17,544 bases of DNA, taken from contig JANPDA010000112.1 in assembly GCA_031431235.1 (NCBI GenBank), forward strand, positions 1-17,544, in the 5' to 3' direction. Within the stretch, counting starts at the first letter, position 1; each line of letters starts with the position of its first letter. Below, piece by piece: positions 1 through 7,449 of this stretch. Both the position numbers and the translations under genes were made by a program. The stretch comes from JANNSW01 sp031431235 (GTDB lineage: Bacteria; Pseudomonadota; Alphaproteobacteria; Rhizobiales; Hyphomicrobiaceae). The notes beneath the pieces were generated by a model. It saw only the letters and a list, made by a program, of their open reading frames with translations. It did no database searches and was not told where the DNA came from.

Positions 1-346
1 CGCCGGCAAGAGCGCCGCGTTCGACATTCTCATTCGCGTCGCGCGACACTTCCCCGATCGGCGCCTTGTCGAGCTGATCCCATAGGCCCGATTGCGCCGC
101 CTTGGCGGTCCGGATCTCCTCGGCCAACGTCAGCCGCTGGCTGTAGCCGAGCGTTCCCCTGGTATAGCCGGTCAGCGTCGGCCAGGCCGGAAACAGCACC
201 CAGTAGCCGATCGACCAGGCGATGCAGGCATAGAACGTATAGAGCCACCACTTCGGCAGCGGCTTGTTCAGCTCCTTGATGCCGTCCCACTCGTGGCCGG
301 TGGTCTCGACCCCAGTCACATGGTCGAAATCGCGTTCCTTGCTCAT
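1..346 (-). CDS. ccoP: cbb3-type cytochrome c oxidase subunit III (diheme cytochrome c), N-terminal part only
   Basis: CcoP is the membrane-anchored diheme cytochrome c that passes electrons to CcoO and CcoN in the cbb3 oxidase. Only the first 115 residues are visible, because the gene leaves the window at base 1. The protein begins MSKERDFDHVTGVETTGHEW, followed by a basic/proline stretch and one membrane segment at about residues 33-52 (WWLYTFYACIAWSIGYWVLF). The N-terminus matches the FixP/CcoP pattern of a short cytoplasmic tail, a DGIKELN-PLP-WW motif and one TM helix. The heme-binding CxxCH motifs are expected beyond the edge and are not seen. The ATG overlaps the ccoQ stop (ATGA), which indicates translational coupling. 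A purine-rich GGGGACAGG precedes the start. Confidence 0.93.
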   Translation of the reverse strand, partial: MSKERDFDHVTGVETTGHEWDGIKELNKPLPKWWLYTFYACIAWSIGYWVLFPAWPTLTGYTRGTLGYSQRLTLAEEIRTAKAAQSGLWDQLDKAPIGEVSRDANENVERGALAG

Positions 347-522
347 GCCTGTCCCCGTCCGGAATGAGACCGCTTGTCGAGGTCGAGTGCTGCCCGTTGT
401 GCTTGCTCGAAGCGCCGGCCGTTCGAGGGCCACAGCGCGTAGACGAGGACGGCGGCAAACATGGCGAGAAACATCAGCAGCGAGAGCACCTGGCTGATCG
501 TGGCGACGGTGTCGTAGGTCAT
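343..522 (-). CDS. ccoQ: cbb3-type cytochrome c oxidase small subunit IV
   Basis: A 59-residue single-span protein beginning MTYDTVATISQVLSLLMF and ending RSHSGRGQA. The membrane helix is at about residues 10-31, followed by WPSNGRRFEQAQRAALDLD. The small size, the one helix, the W-P after the helix and the position between ccoO and ccoP are typical of CcoQ/FixQ, which helps stabilise the CcoP-CcoNO core. Seven bases separate it from the ccoO stop, and its own stop overlaps the ccoP ATG by four bases. A GAGGTGA ribosome-binding sequence lies upstream, inside the end of ccoO. It is short enough for automatic annotation to miss. Confidence 0.9.
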   Translation of the reverse strand: MTYDTVATISQVLSLLMFLAMFAAVLVYALWPSNGRRFEQAQRAALDLDKRSHSGRGQA

Positions 523-529
523 GGCTGCA

Positions 530-1258
530 TCACCTCGTGTTCGGACCGTTGACGTCGAAGGAGGCGAAATCGACCATCTGGCCGAGGATCTGCAGATAGG
601 CGATCAGGGCATCCAGCTCGGAAGGCCCGGTGCCGAGACGGCCGTCGAATTTGGCGTATTTCGCCTTCGGGTAGCGCTTCAGCAGATCGCTGCCGGACCC
701 GCCATCTGGATCGATCTGGGCTGCCACGTCAGCCTTCACGTTGGCGATCATCTCGTCGGAGTAGGGCACGCCCACGAGGCGCAAAGTCTTCAAGCGCGCT
801 TCGATCTCGGCCACATCGAGCGGTCGCTCGGCGAGCCAGGGATAGCCCGGCATGATGCTTTCAGGGACCACCGAGCGCGGGTCGGCCATGTGCTCGGCAT
901 GCCACTGGTCGGAGTACTTGCCGCCGACGCGCGCGAGGTCGGGGCCGGTGCGCTTCGAGCCCCACTGGAACGGATGGTCGTACATGCTTTCAGCGGCGAG
1001 GCTGTAGTGGCCGTAGCGCTCGACCTCGTCGCGCAAGGTGCGGATCATCTGGCTGTGGCAGCCATAGCAGCCTTCCCGCACGTAGATGTCGCGCCCGGCC
1101 TGCTCGAGTGGCGTATAGGGCCGCATGCCCTTCACCTTCTCGATCGTGCTCTCGATCCAGAACAGGGGCGCGATCTGAACGATGCCGCCGATCGACACGG
1201 CGATCAGGATGCCGACGAGCAGGATGATCGAGTTCTTCTCGATGACGGAGTGGTTCAT
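530..1258 (-). CDS. ccoO: cbb3-type cytochrome c oxidase subunit II (monoheme cytochrome c)
   Basis: A 242-residue CcoO/FixO. An N-terminal membrane anchor lies at about residues 10-31 (IILLVGILIAVSIGGIVQIA). The single heme c site is C64-Y-G-C67-H68 in REGCYGCHSQMIR. The family motifs YGHYSLAAESMYDHPFQWGS and TGPDLARVGGKYSD-WH follow, and the distal ligand region carries the methionine of SIMPGYPWL. The C-terminus LDALIAYLQILG is also typical. The protein takes electrons from CcoP and passes them to the CcoN heme b centre from the periplasmic side. It lies 12 bases after the ccoN stop, with a GGGGG ribosome-binding stretch at the end of that gap. The length is normal for the family, and I see no damage. 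Confidence 0.97.
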   Translation of the reverse strand: MNHSVIEKNSIILLVGILIAVSIGGIVQIAPLFWIESTIEKVKGMRPYTPLEQAGRDIYVREGCYGCHSQMIRTLRDEVERYGHYSLAAESMYDHPFQWGSKRTGPDLARVGGKYSDQWHAEHMADPRSVVPESIMPGYPWLAERPLDVAEIEARLKTLRLVGVPYSDEMIANVKADVAAQIDPDGGSGSDLLKRYPKAKYAKFDGRLGTGPSELDALIAYLQILGQMVDFASFDVNGPNTR

Positions 1259-1270
1259 GATCAGGGCCCC

Positions 1271-2926
1271 CTATTCGGCCGGCTGCAGACGGAGCGAGGG
1301 CGCGGCCGCAACGCGCGGCTGATCGGCTTCATCGAGGAGCGCATCGCCCCGGATCGTCCGCCAGACGTTGTAGGCCATGATCAGCGCGCCCAAGAGGAAC
1401 AGGAGTCCGCCGACGGCACGGATCAGGTAGTAGGGCTTCATCGCCTCGACCGTCTCGATGAACGAGTACTGGAGGAAGCCGAGCTTGTCGTAGGCGCGCC
1501 ACATCAGGCCCTGTGTGATGCCCGAGACCCACATCGCGGTGATGTAGAGCAGGATGCCGATGGTCGCGACCCAGAAGTGCCACTCGACCAGCTTCAGCGA
1601 GTAGAGGCCGCGCCGGTTCCAGAGCCACGGTACGAGGCAATAGATCGCGCCGAACGAGACCATGGCGACCCAGCCGAGCGCGCCCGAATGCACGTGGCCG
1701 ATGGTCCAGTCCGTGTAGTGGGAGAGCGAGTTGACCGCCTTGATGCTCATCAGCGGGCCCTCGAAGGTCGACATCCCGTAGAAGGCGACCGAGACGACGA
1801 GGAGGCGCACGACCGGATCGGTCCGCAGCTTGTCCCAGGCGCCCGACAGCGTCATCAGGCCGTTGATCATGCCGCCCCAGGACGGCATCCACAGCATGAC
1901 CGAGAAGGTCATGCCGAGGGTCTGCGCCCAGTCGGGAAGCGCGGTGTAGTGCAGATGGTGGGGACCCGCCCAGATGTAGAGGAAGATCAGCGTCCAGAAG
2001 TGCACGATCGAGAGCCGGTAGGAGTAGACCGGCCGCTCCACGCGCTTGGGGATGAAATAGTACATGATGCCGAGGAAGCCCGCGGTCAGGAAGAAGCCGA
2101 CGGCGTTGTGCCCGTACCACCACTGCGTCATCGCATCCTGGACGCCGGCATAGAGGATATAGCTCTTGGTGCCGGTGAAGCTGACGGGGATGGTAGCGTT
2201 GTTGACGAGATGCAGCATCGCCACGGTGACGATGAAGGCGAGGTAGAACCAGTTGGCGACATAGATGTGGGGCTCCTTGCGGCGCATCAGCGTGCCGAGA
2301 AAGACGAGCAGATAGGTGACCCACACGACCGTCAGCAGCAGGTCCGCGTACCACTCGGGCTCGGCATACTCCTTGCCCTGGGTGACGCCGAGCAGATAGC
2401 CGGTACCGGCAATCGCGATGAAGAGCTGATAGCCCCAGACCACGAACCAGGGCGACCAGCGGCCGACGAGGCGCGCATGACATGTGCGCTGCACCACGTA
2501 GAGCGAGGTCGCCAGCAGCACATTGCCGCCGAAGGCGAAGATCACGGCCGAGGTGTGAAGCGGGCGCAGGCGCCCGAAGCTCGTCCAGGGCAGGTCGAGA
2601 TTCAATGCCGGGAACGCCAACTGCCAGGCGAGAATGTCGCCGACCAGAAAACCCGCGATCCCCCAGATGATGGCGGCGATCGTCGCCACCTTGATCGGGC
2701 CGTCGAAATATTCCGTAGATGCGGCGATCTGCGGGCCGCTGGTGAAATGGCCGATCAGATAGAGCCCGGCTGCAACGGCTGCGATGGTCATCAGTCCGCC
2801 GTGGAACACCATGGCCGGCTCGTTGGATCCCAGCGACAGCATGAGTCCGAGGCCGGCCAGCACGACAGCCACCAGCATGGTCATCGCGACGCCGAGCGCG
2901 TGGCGTTCGGCTGTGGTGTCGGTCAT
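1271..2926 (-). CDS. ccoN: cbb3-type cytochrome c oxidase subunit I, catalytic
   Basis: CcoN is the heme b/b3-CuB core that reduces O2 and pumps protons. The reading frame is open well upstream, but the right start is the ATG whose first base is 2926. It begins MTDTTAERHALGV and has GGGGGAAC just before it, giving 551 residues, normal for the family. Key residues are visible: H124 in RPLHTSAVIF and H411/H413 in GHVHSGALGW for the hemes, and H273 in WYGHNAVGF plus H323/H324 in AGPHHLHYTALPDW for CuB. About a dozen hydrophobic helices follow the CcoN pattern. It is the first gene of the ccoNOQP operon and is read away from the metal ATPase. A FixK/FNR-like box lies about 94 bases upstream, which predicts induction under microoxia. 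Confidence 0.97.
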   Translation of the reverse strand: MTDTTAERHALGVAMTMLVAVVLAGLGLMLSLGSNEPAMVFHGGLMTIAAVAAGLYLIGHFTSGPQIAASTEYFDGPIKVATIAAIIWGIAGFLVGDILAWQLAFPALNLDLPWTSFGRLRPLHTSAVIFAFGGNVLLATSLYVVQRTCHARLVGRWSPWFVVWGYQLFIAIAGTGYLLGVTQGKEYAEPEWYADLLLTVVWVTYLLVFLGTLMRRKEPHIYVANWFYLAFIVTVAMLHLVNNATIPVSFTGTKSYILYAGVQDAMTQWWYGHNAVGFFLTAGFLGIMYYFIPKRVERPVYSYRLSIVHFWTLIFLYIWAGPHHLHYTALPDWAQTLGMTFSVMLWMPSWGGMINGLMTLSGAWDKLRTDPVVRLLVVSVAFYGMSTFEGPLMSIKAVNSLSHYTDWTIGHVHSGALGWVAMVSFGAIYCLVPWLWNRRGLYSLKLVEWHFWVATIGILLYITAMWVSGITQGLMWRAYDKLGFLQYSFIETVEAMKPYYLIRAVGGLLFLLGALIMAYNVWRTIRGDALLDEADQPRVAAAPSLRLQPAE

Positions 2927-2954
2927 GGTTCCCCCGGGCCCGAAAACGTCGTCG

Positions 2955-2986
2955 CGCCTGAGCCCATTGCAGCGCGAGCTCAGGCG
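2955..2986 (-). promoter_or_regulatory. 9-bp perfect inverted repeat in the ccoN leader
   Basis: CGCCTGAGC at 2955-2963 and GCTCAGGCG at 2978-2986 are perfect complements around a 14-base loop. They lie between the FixK-like box and the ccoN start. If transcription begins near 2985-2989, as the box spacing suggests, the hairpin would form the extreme 5' end of the ccoNOQP mRNA and could stabilise it. It could instead be an operator. The repeat is seen directly; its role is inferred. Confidence 0.5.
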
Positions 2987-3019
2987 GGGAGACTGATATT
3001 GCGTCGGCGTACGGTCGCC

Positions 3020-3033
3020 TTGATCCAGGTCAA
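3020..3033 (-). promoter_or_regulatory. FNR/FixK-type box upstream of ccoN (possibly shared with the divergent ATPase)
   Basis: TTGATCCAGGTCAA at 3020-3033 matches the consensus TTGAT-N4-ATCAA at 9 of its 10 defined positions. On the minus strand it reads TTGACCTGGATCAA, followed after 18 bases by a -10-like CAATAT at 3001-2996. A start near 2985-2989 would put the box centre at about -37 to -41, the usual class II activator position for FNR/FixK. In rhizobia, fixNOQP is a classic FixK target. The ATPase start lies about 175 bases away on the other side, so one box could serve both genes, though I see no convincing -10 for the plus strand. Confidence 0.82.
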
Positions 3034-3207
3034 TTGCATCGACGCCATTGCCGCCTACACGACTGATCACTCGTCGCAAGCCCGTCCTGCTCGGGCGGCG
3101 AGCCAATTCGCTGTAGCGGCGGATGCAGAGATTAGAGAACCGGACCGCAAGATGGTTGCAGCCCAACCGGCCGTCAGGGTTCGACCACGCGGCAACGCTC
3201 GAGGAAT

Positions 3208-5538
3208 GTGGCGGGTGGCCCAAGCAGCAAAGGCGATCGTGGATTGGAATGGGTGACCGATCGCTTTGTCCGTCGAGCGTTGATCGTGATCGCGCTGACA
3301 GGCCTCGTCCTTGGGATCTTTTTTTGGCTCGCAGGCCGGTCGCAGCTCGCCAGCTGGGTCTGGGCAGCCGGTACGGTTCCCGTCGTCGGCGGCCTCGCGG
3401 TATCGATGGCTCGCGACTTGCTGGCGGGGCGATTGGGAGTCGATGCGGTCGCCTTTGTCTCCATGTCGGCGGCCCTTCTCCTGGGTGAGCCACTGGCCGG
3501 CGTGGTCGTGGCGGTCATGTATGCCGGTGGCAACCTGCTCGAGGATTTTGCGATCGCGCGCGCCGAGCGTGACCTCAAATCCCTTGTCGACCGAGCCCCG
3601 CGCATCGCTCACCGGCGTGTCGATGCAAGAATCGAGGACGTGCCGATCGATGCGGTCGCTGTCGGCGATCTGATCCTGGTGCGCGCGGGCGAGGTCATTC
3701 CCGTCGACGGCGTCATCCTGGCAGCGGGCGCCACCATCGACGAGGCCGCATTGACGGGTGAGCCGATCCCCGTGACACGGGGCAAGGGCGATCCGGTCCA
3801 CAGCGGCACCATCAACGCGGGCGAGACCTTCGAGTTGAAGGCAAGCGCCAGCGCCGGCGAAAGCACCTATGCGGGTATCGTTCGGATGGTGACGGCCGCG
3901 CAAACGGCCAAGGCTCCGTTCATTCGTCTCGCCGATCGCTTCGCCCTGATCCTGCTGCCAGTGACGTTGCTGCTGGCAGCGGCAGCCTGGCTGCTGTCAG
4001 GAGACCCCATTCGAGGATTGGCCGTGCTCGTGGCCTCGACGCCATGTCCGCTGATCCTCGCGGCCCCTGTCGCCTTCATTGCCGGCGTCTCGCGCGCTGC
4101 CCGCCTTGGTATCCTCATCAAAGGCGGCGGTCCGCTCGAGGCGCTTGCCAGAACCCACACCGTGATGTTCGACAAGACCGGAACGCTGACGGTCGGTGGC
4201 GCTCGACTGGTCGCTGTCGAAACGGCGCCGGGCGAAAGCGCGGATGTGGTGCTGCGGCTCGCAGCCTCGCTCGAGCAGGCCTCGCACCACGTCGTCGCCG
4301 CCGCGATCGTCGCGGCCGCCGTTGCTCGAGGCCTGTCACTCGACACGCCCACCGACGTGCGGGAAACCATGGGCTCCGGGATCGAGGGGCGCGTCGGCGG
4401 GAAGCTCGTCAAAGCTGGCGCGCATCAACTCGTTTGCGGCGCGGGTCAGCAGGCCGCATGGGCGACGCGGGCGCTCAGGCGTGCATCCTGGCGTTCTGCC
4501 CTGAGTGTTTTCGTATCCGTCGACGGGCAGCCGATGGGAGCTATCCTGCTGGCCGACGAGTTGAGGAGGGAGACACCTCGCGCAGTGCAGGCGCTGCGGG
4601 TGGCAGGCGTCAAGCGAATCGTCATGGTCACCGGCGACCGCGCCGAGTCCGCCGAGACGATCGCAGCCGTGCTCGACCTCGACGCGGTGTTGGCGGACCG
4701 GGTCCCATCCGACAAGGTCGAGGCCGTCGTGTTCGAGCAGCGGCTGCATCCGACTCTCATGGTGGGCGACGGAATCAATGATGCCCCTGCGCTGGCTGCT
4801 GCCGGCGTCGGTATTGCGATGGGCGTGCGCGGTGCCAGTGCATCATCAGAAGCCGCCGACGTCGTCATCCTGGTCGATCGGCTCGATCGGGTTTCGGATG
4901 CCGTCTCGATCGCACGCCGCGCGCGAGGCATTGCGCTCCAGAGCATTGCTGTGGGTATGGCGCTCTCCGCTGCGGCCATGCTCGCAGCGGCCCTTGGCTG
5001 GCTGACGCCGGTTGCCGGCGCGCTGACACAGGAAGCGATCGACGTTGCAGTCATCCTGAACGCTCTGCGGGCGCTGACGCCGGGGTGGAACCTTTGGCGA
5101 CAAACCATGCAGCCCGCTGCGGCACGGGCGCTGCAGTCCGATCACCACGATCTCGTGTCCTCTCTCGATCGACTACGGGAGATCGCCGATGCCTTGGACG
5201 ATGCGCCGCCGGAATCGGCGGTCACACTGATCGGGGAAGCCAACAGCCTGGTTGCCCTGCGGATCGTCGAGCACGAGCGCGACGACGAGAACCACGTCTA
5301 TCCGCGGCTTGCGAAATTCCTGCATGATGCGCATGGCCTCACCGCGATGAGCCGTGCGCATCGCGAAATCCTGCATTTGGCACGGCTACTGGCCAGACTT
5401 TCCAACGGGCTACGCACCGAGGACGCCGACCGGTATCTGATACGCGATGGCCAACGCGTCATCGAGTCGATCGAGTCCCTCGTGCGTATCCACAACGCTC
5501 AGGAAGAGGACATCTACGAGCTTGCTGCGACGGAGTAG
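3208..5538 (+). CDS. P1B-type (P1B-5/Nia-like) heavy-metal ATPase with C-terminal hemerythrin domain
   Basis: A 776-residue metal-exporting ATPase. It has hydrophobic segments before the actuator domain, TGEP at 183-186, the membrane metal motif S277-T-P-C-P-L in place of CPC, DKTGTLT at 322-328 with phospho-acceptor D322, TGD at 475-477, and GDGINDAP at 520-527. No N-terminal CxxC metal domain is present. The N-domain HP dipeptide is replaced by S359-H-H. From about residue 643 a hemerythrin/HHE domain follows: H646/H647, H689-E-R-D-D-E694..YP, H718-R-E, and H762-N-A-Q-E-E-D-I-Y. TPC plus a hemerythrin tail is the P1B-5 pattern; the characterised member Nia of Sinorhizobium meliloti moves Fe and Ni. 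The start is uncertain: GTG 3208 sits only two bases after GAGGA, and GTG 3253 is an alternative. It is divergent from ccoN. Confidence 0.88.
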   Translation: MAGGPSSKGDRGLEWVTDRFVRRALIVIALTGLVLGIFFWLAGRSQLASWVWAAGTVPVVGGLAVSMARDLLAGRLGVDAVAFVSMSAALLLGEPLAGVVVAVMYAGGNLLEDFAIARAERDLKSLVDRAPRIAHRRVDARIEDVPIDAVAVGDLILVRAGEVIPVDGVILAAGATIDEAALTGEPIPVTRGKGDPVHSGTINAGETFELKASASAGESTYAGIVRMVTAAQTAKAPFIRLADRFALILLPVTLLLAAAAWLLSGDPIRGLAVLVASTPCPLILAAPVAFIAGVSRAARLGILIKGGGPLEALARTHTVMFDKTGTLTVGGARLVAVETAPGESADVVLRLAASLEQASHHVVAAAIVAAAVARGLSLDTPTDVRETMGSGIEGRVGGKLVKAGAHQLVCGAGQQAAWATRALRRASWRSALSVFVSVDGQPMGAILLADELRRETPRAVQALRVAGVKRIVMVTGDRAESAETIAAVLDLDAVLADRVPSDKVEAVVFEQRLHPTLMVGDGINDAPALAAAGVGIAMGVRGASASSEAADVVILVDRLDRVSDAVSIARRARGIALQSIAVGMALSAAAMLAAALGWLTPVAGALTQEAIDVAVILNALRALTPGWNLWRQTMQPAAARALQSDHHDLVSSLDRLREIADALDDAPPESAVTLIGEANSLVALRIVEHERDDENHVYPRLAKFLHDAHGLTAMSRAHREILHLARLLARLSNGLRTEDADRYLIRDGQRVIESIESLVRIHNAQEEDIYELAATE

Positions 5539-5805
5539 TCCACCGGCTATGCCAAGCACGCGGACGCCGTCATCGTCACCAACGACCTCGACCACGGCGG
5601 CTCTCTTGTCTTGCTCCCCGGTCGGGGATCAGCCGACAGCTACGAGGCAGCCCTGCCGCCGAGACGCATCGTCACGCCGGAGCCGGGACAATCGCTCGTC
5701 GACATCCCCGCCCTGGGCGTGTCGACCATAGGCCGCCGCAGCACGATTGCGAAGTGGCCGGGGCCGTGTACTCTCGCCGGACCGAACCTGCCGCGGAGGT
5801 CGCCA
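5539..5805 (+). other. 267-bp interval with an open, protein-like frame of unknown origin
   Basis: Directly after the ATPase stop, the same frame stays open to the next gene. It reads STGYAKHADAVIVTNDLDHG, then a stretch including SLVLLPGRGSADSY and VTPEPGQSLVDIPALGVSTI. The composition is protein-like, but there is no start codon with a ribosome-binding site at its head, and I recognise no family. It may be the tail of a deleted gene, a C-terminal extension lost to the TAG at 5536-5538, or chance open frame in GC-rich DNA. No terminator hairpin is evident. Confidence 0.35.
5795..5799 (+). promoter_or_regulatory. Ribosome-binding site that decides the TTG start of the FAD oxidoreductase
   Basis: GGAGG at 5795-5799 lies six bases before the TTG at 5806-5808. 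No in-frame ATG or GTG with a comparable site is present nearby. The protein from this TTG (start IASSAIAELEAATGG after the initiator) has the family's normal length and N-terminus, while longer versions add about 65 residues unlike the family. Confidence 0.75.
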
Positions 5806-7188
5806 TTGATCGCCAGTTCAGCCATCGCCGAGCTCGAGGCGGCAACCGGAGGCCGCAACCTGCTCGTGGCGAGCGACCTCGCGTCGCTCGACCCGGGCAT
5901 CCATCCCGACAATCTGGGGGCTGGCCTGGCGGTGCTGCCAGCGACCACGCTGGAGGTTGCCCGCGTGCTCGCGATCTGCAGCGCCCTTCGCATTGCCGTC
6001 GTGCCGCAGGGCGGGCGCACCGGGCTCGCGGCGGGCGCCACGTCCGCGCCGGGCGAGCTGATCCTGTCGCTCTCCCGCATGCGCCGGATCGAAGCGCTGG
6101 ACGCCGCCGGCGGAACGGCCATCGTCGAGGCCGGCGTGCCGCTCCAGCTGCTGAACGAGGCCGCCAGCGTCCACGGCCTCTCCGCCGGCATCGACCTCGG
6201 CGCGCGCGGCTCCTGCACCATCGGGGGAATGATCTCGACCAATGCCGGGGGGATGGAAGCCTTCCGCCACGGCAGCATGCGCCAGCGCGTGCTGGGCCTC
6301 GAAGCCGTGCTCGCCGACGGCCGCATACTTTCGGATCTGACGCAGGTGCTGAAGGCCAACCAGGGCTATGACGTGAAGCAGCTCTTCATCGGCGCGGAAG
6401 GCACGCTCGGCGTCGTCACGCGGGCGGTCGTGAAGCTCGAGACGATGCCCGGTCTGCCGGCGACGGCGCTGGCTGTCCTCGGCGGCATGGAGCAGGCCGT
6501 CGCGCTGCTGCGCCAGCTGGAGCGGCTCGCAGGCACGCGGCTGACCCACGCCGAGCTGATGAGCCGTAACCAGCTCGACGTGACTGCGGGCGAGCTGTGC
6601 TTCGAGCGATTGCTGGCATTGGGAGCCGGCCCGGTGACGGTGCTGGTCGAGGTGGCGGCACGCGAAGCCGGCGCGGCCGGCGCTGCACTGGAGTTGGCCC
6701 TGGGTGCGGCACTGGAAGAAGGCCTCGTCACCGACGCGATCCTTGCCAGCAGCGAGCGCGAGCGGGCCGAGCTCTGGCGCGTGCGCGAGGACTGGGCCGT
6801 CGACCGCGTTTTTCCGGGCGGCCTCTGGTACGACGTCTCGGTACCGCTGCCGGCGCTCGGGGCCTATCTGAGCGGCCTGCGGGCACGGCTCGATCCCGCG
6901 CTTCAACTCTTCGTCATCGGCCACCTCGCCGACGGCAATCTGCACCTGACGGTCAACGCGGATCGCCCGATCGGCGGCCGTTATGACGAGGTGTCGGCCG
7001 TCGTCTACGATGGCCTCGTCGCCCTGGGCGGCGCCTTCTCCGCCGAGCACGGCATCGGCCTCGAGAAGCAGGCGGCGCTGTTGAAATACCTCGACCCCGT
7101 GAAGCTCGAGGTCATGCGCGCCGTGAAACGCACGCTCGACCCGCACGGCATCATGAACCCTGGCAAGGTGTTGCCGGTTGGGGGGTAG
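5806..7188 (+). CDS. FAD-binding oxidoreductase of the GlcD / D-lactate / D-2-hydroxyglutarate dehydrogenase family
   Basis: A 460-residue flavoprotein of the FAD_binding_4 plus FAD-oxidase_C type, which oxidises D-2-hydroxyacids and passes electrons to a carrier. From the TTG start, the FAD-binding motifs are PQGGRTGLAAG (about 67-77), GMISTNAGG (to 149), KANQGYDVKQLFIGAEGTLG (183-202), HLADGNLH (373-380), EHGIGLEK (414-421) and MNPGKVLP (450-457). The His in HLADGNLH and the EHG of EHGIGLEK belong to the metal/substrate site in this family. The exact substrate (glycolate, D-lactate, D-2-hydroxyglutarate or another) cannot be read from the sequence. No GlcE or GlcF partners are adjacent, which favours a single-subunit D-lactate or D2HG-type enzyme over glycolate oxidase. 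A TTG start with a strong GGAGG site is preferred. Confidence 0.9.
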   Translation: MIASSAIAELEAATGGRNLLVASDLASLDPGIHPDNLGAGLAVLPATTLEVARVLAICSALRIAVVPQGGRTGLAAGATSAPGELILSLSRMRRIEALDAAGGTAIVEAGVPLQLLNEAASVHGLSAGIDLGARGSCTIGGMISTNAGGMEAFRHGSMRQRVLGLEAVLADGRILSDLTQVLKANQGYDVKQLFIGAEGTLGVVTRAVVKLETMPGLPATALAVLGGMEQAVALLRQLERLAGTRLTHAELMSRNQLDVTAGELCFERLLALGAGPVTVLVEVAAREAGAAGAALELALGAALEEGLVTDAILASSERERAELWRVREDWAVDRVFPGGLWYDVSVPLPALGAYLSGLRARLDPALQLFVIGHLADGNLHLTVNADRPIGGRYDEVSAVVYDGLVALGGAFSAEHGIGLEKQAALLKYLDPVKLEVMRAVKRTLDPHGIMNPGKVLPVGG

Positions 7189-7236
7189 GCAGGTGTCGTG
7201 TGGTCGGCAGATGTTGCGCGTGGCGCCATGCCGCCC

Positions 7237-7275
7237 CGTGTAGGTTGTGTCGAGCCCATGGCGAAACCCAACAGA
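7237..7275 (+). repeat. REP-like palindromic element, copy 1
   Basis: The unit begins GTAGGTTGTGTCGAGC at 7240 and ends GGCGAAACCCAACAG at 7260-7274, with imperfect complementarity between the two halves (GTTG...CAAC). It has the GTAGGTYGGGT-CGAGC...GCGAAACCCRACA layout that I associate with intergenic REP elements in alphaproteobacteria. The matching copy at 7351-7400 runs the other way. Confidence 0.55.
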
Positions 7276-7350
7276 AAGAAGTGCAAAGCCCATTCCCGCT
7301 TCCACAGCCGCGCGGCAAAGTCATTGGGTGCGCTTCGCGCAATTCTTCGC

Positions 7351-7400
7351 TGTCGGGTATCGCCGCGCGAAACCGCGCTTGCTCGACCCGACCTACAACG
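7351..7400 (-). repeat. REP-like palindromic element, copy 2 (inverted)
   Basis: Read on the minus strand, this unit begins CGTTGTAGGTCGGGTCGAGC and ends CGATACCCGACA, with the halves complementary (GTCGGGT...ACCCGAC). It shares the GTAGGT-GTCGAGC head and the GCGA-ACCC-ACAG tail with copy 1 but has a longer GC-rich centre. The two copies are about 75 bases apart and face each other. Confidence 0.6.
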
Positions 7401-7433
7401 CTTGGCCGTGTCGAGTGATTTCAATGGTTTGGC

Positions 7434-7447
7434 CTGTTGCACAACAG
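7434..7447. promoter_or_regulatory. Inverted repeat upstream of the antitoxin gene, possible operator
   Basis: CTGTTG-CA-CAACAG is a perfect 6-bp inverted repeat with a 2-base centre, 53 bases before the antitoxin ATG and just before the predicted -35. Type II antitoxins commonly bind such repeats to repress their own operon. Binding here is inferred from position only. Confidence 0.35.
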
Positions 7448-7449
7448 CT

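Noticed and set aside
521..3256. A very long open plus-strand frame antisense to ccoO and ccoN
   Set aside because: It is rich in Arg, Asp, His and Gln with no domain pattern, and lies opposite clear, motif-bearing ccoNO genes. It is a GC-rich antisense shadow.
2927..3493. N-terminal extension of ccoN to 3493
   Set aside because: The extra residues are Arg/Pro/Ser-rich without family resemblance and would cross the FixK-like box. ATG 2926 has a strong ribosome-binding site and the normal N-terminus.
3208..5538. Calling the ATPase FixI/CcoI of the cbb3 assembly genes
   Set aside because: FixI has CPC in the membrane motif, an N-terminal metal domain and no hemerythrin tail. This protein has TPC and a hemerythrin domain.
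5611..5805. Longer start for the FAD oxidoreductase at 5611
   Set aside because: It adds 65 residues unlike the family and lacks a ribosome-binding site; TTG 5806 with GGAGG fits length and N-terminus.
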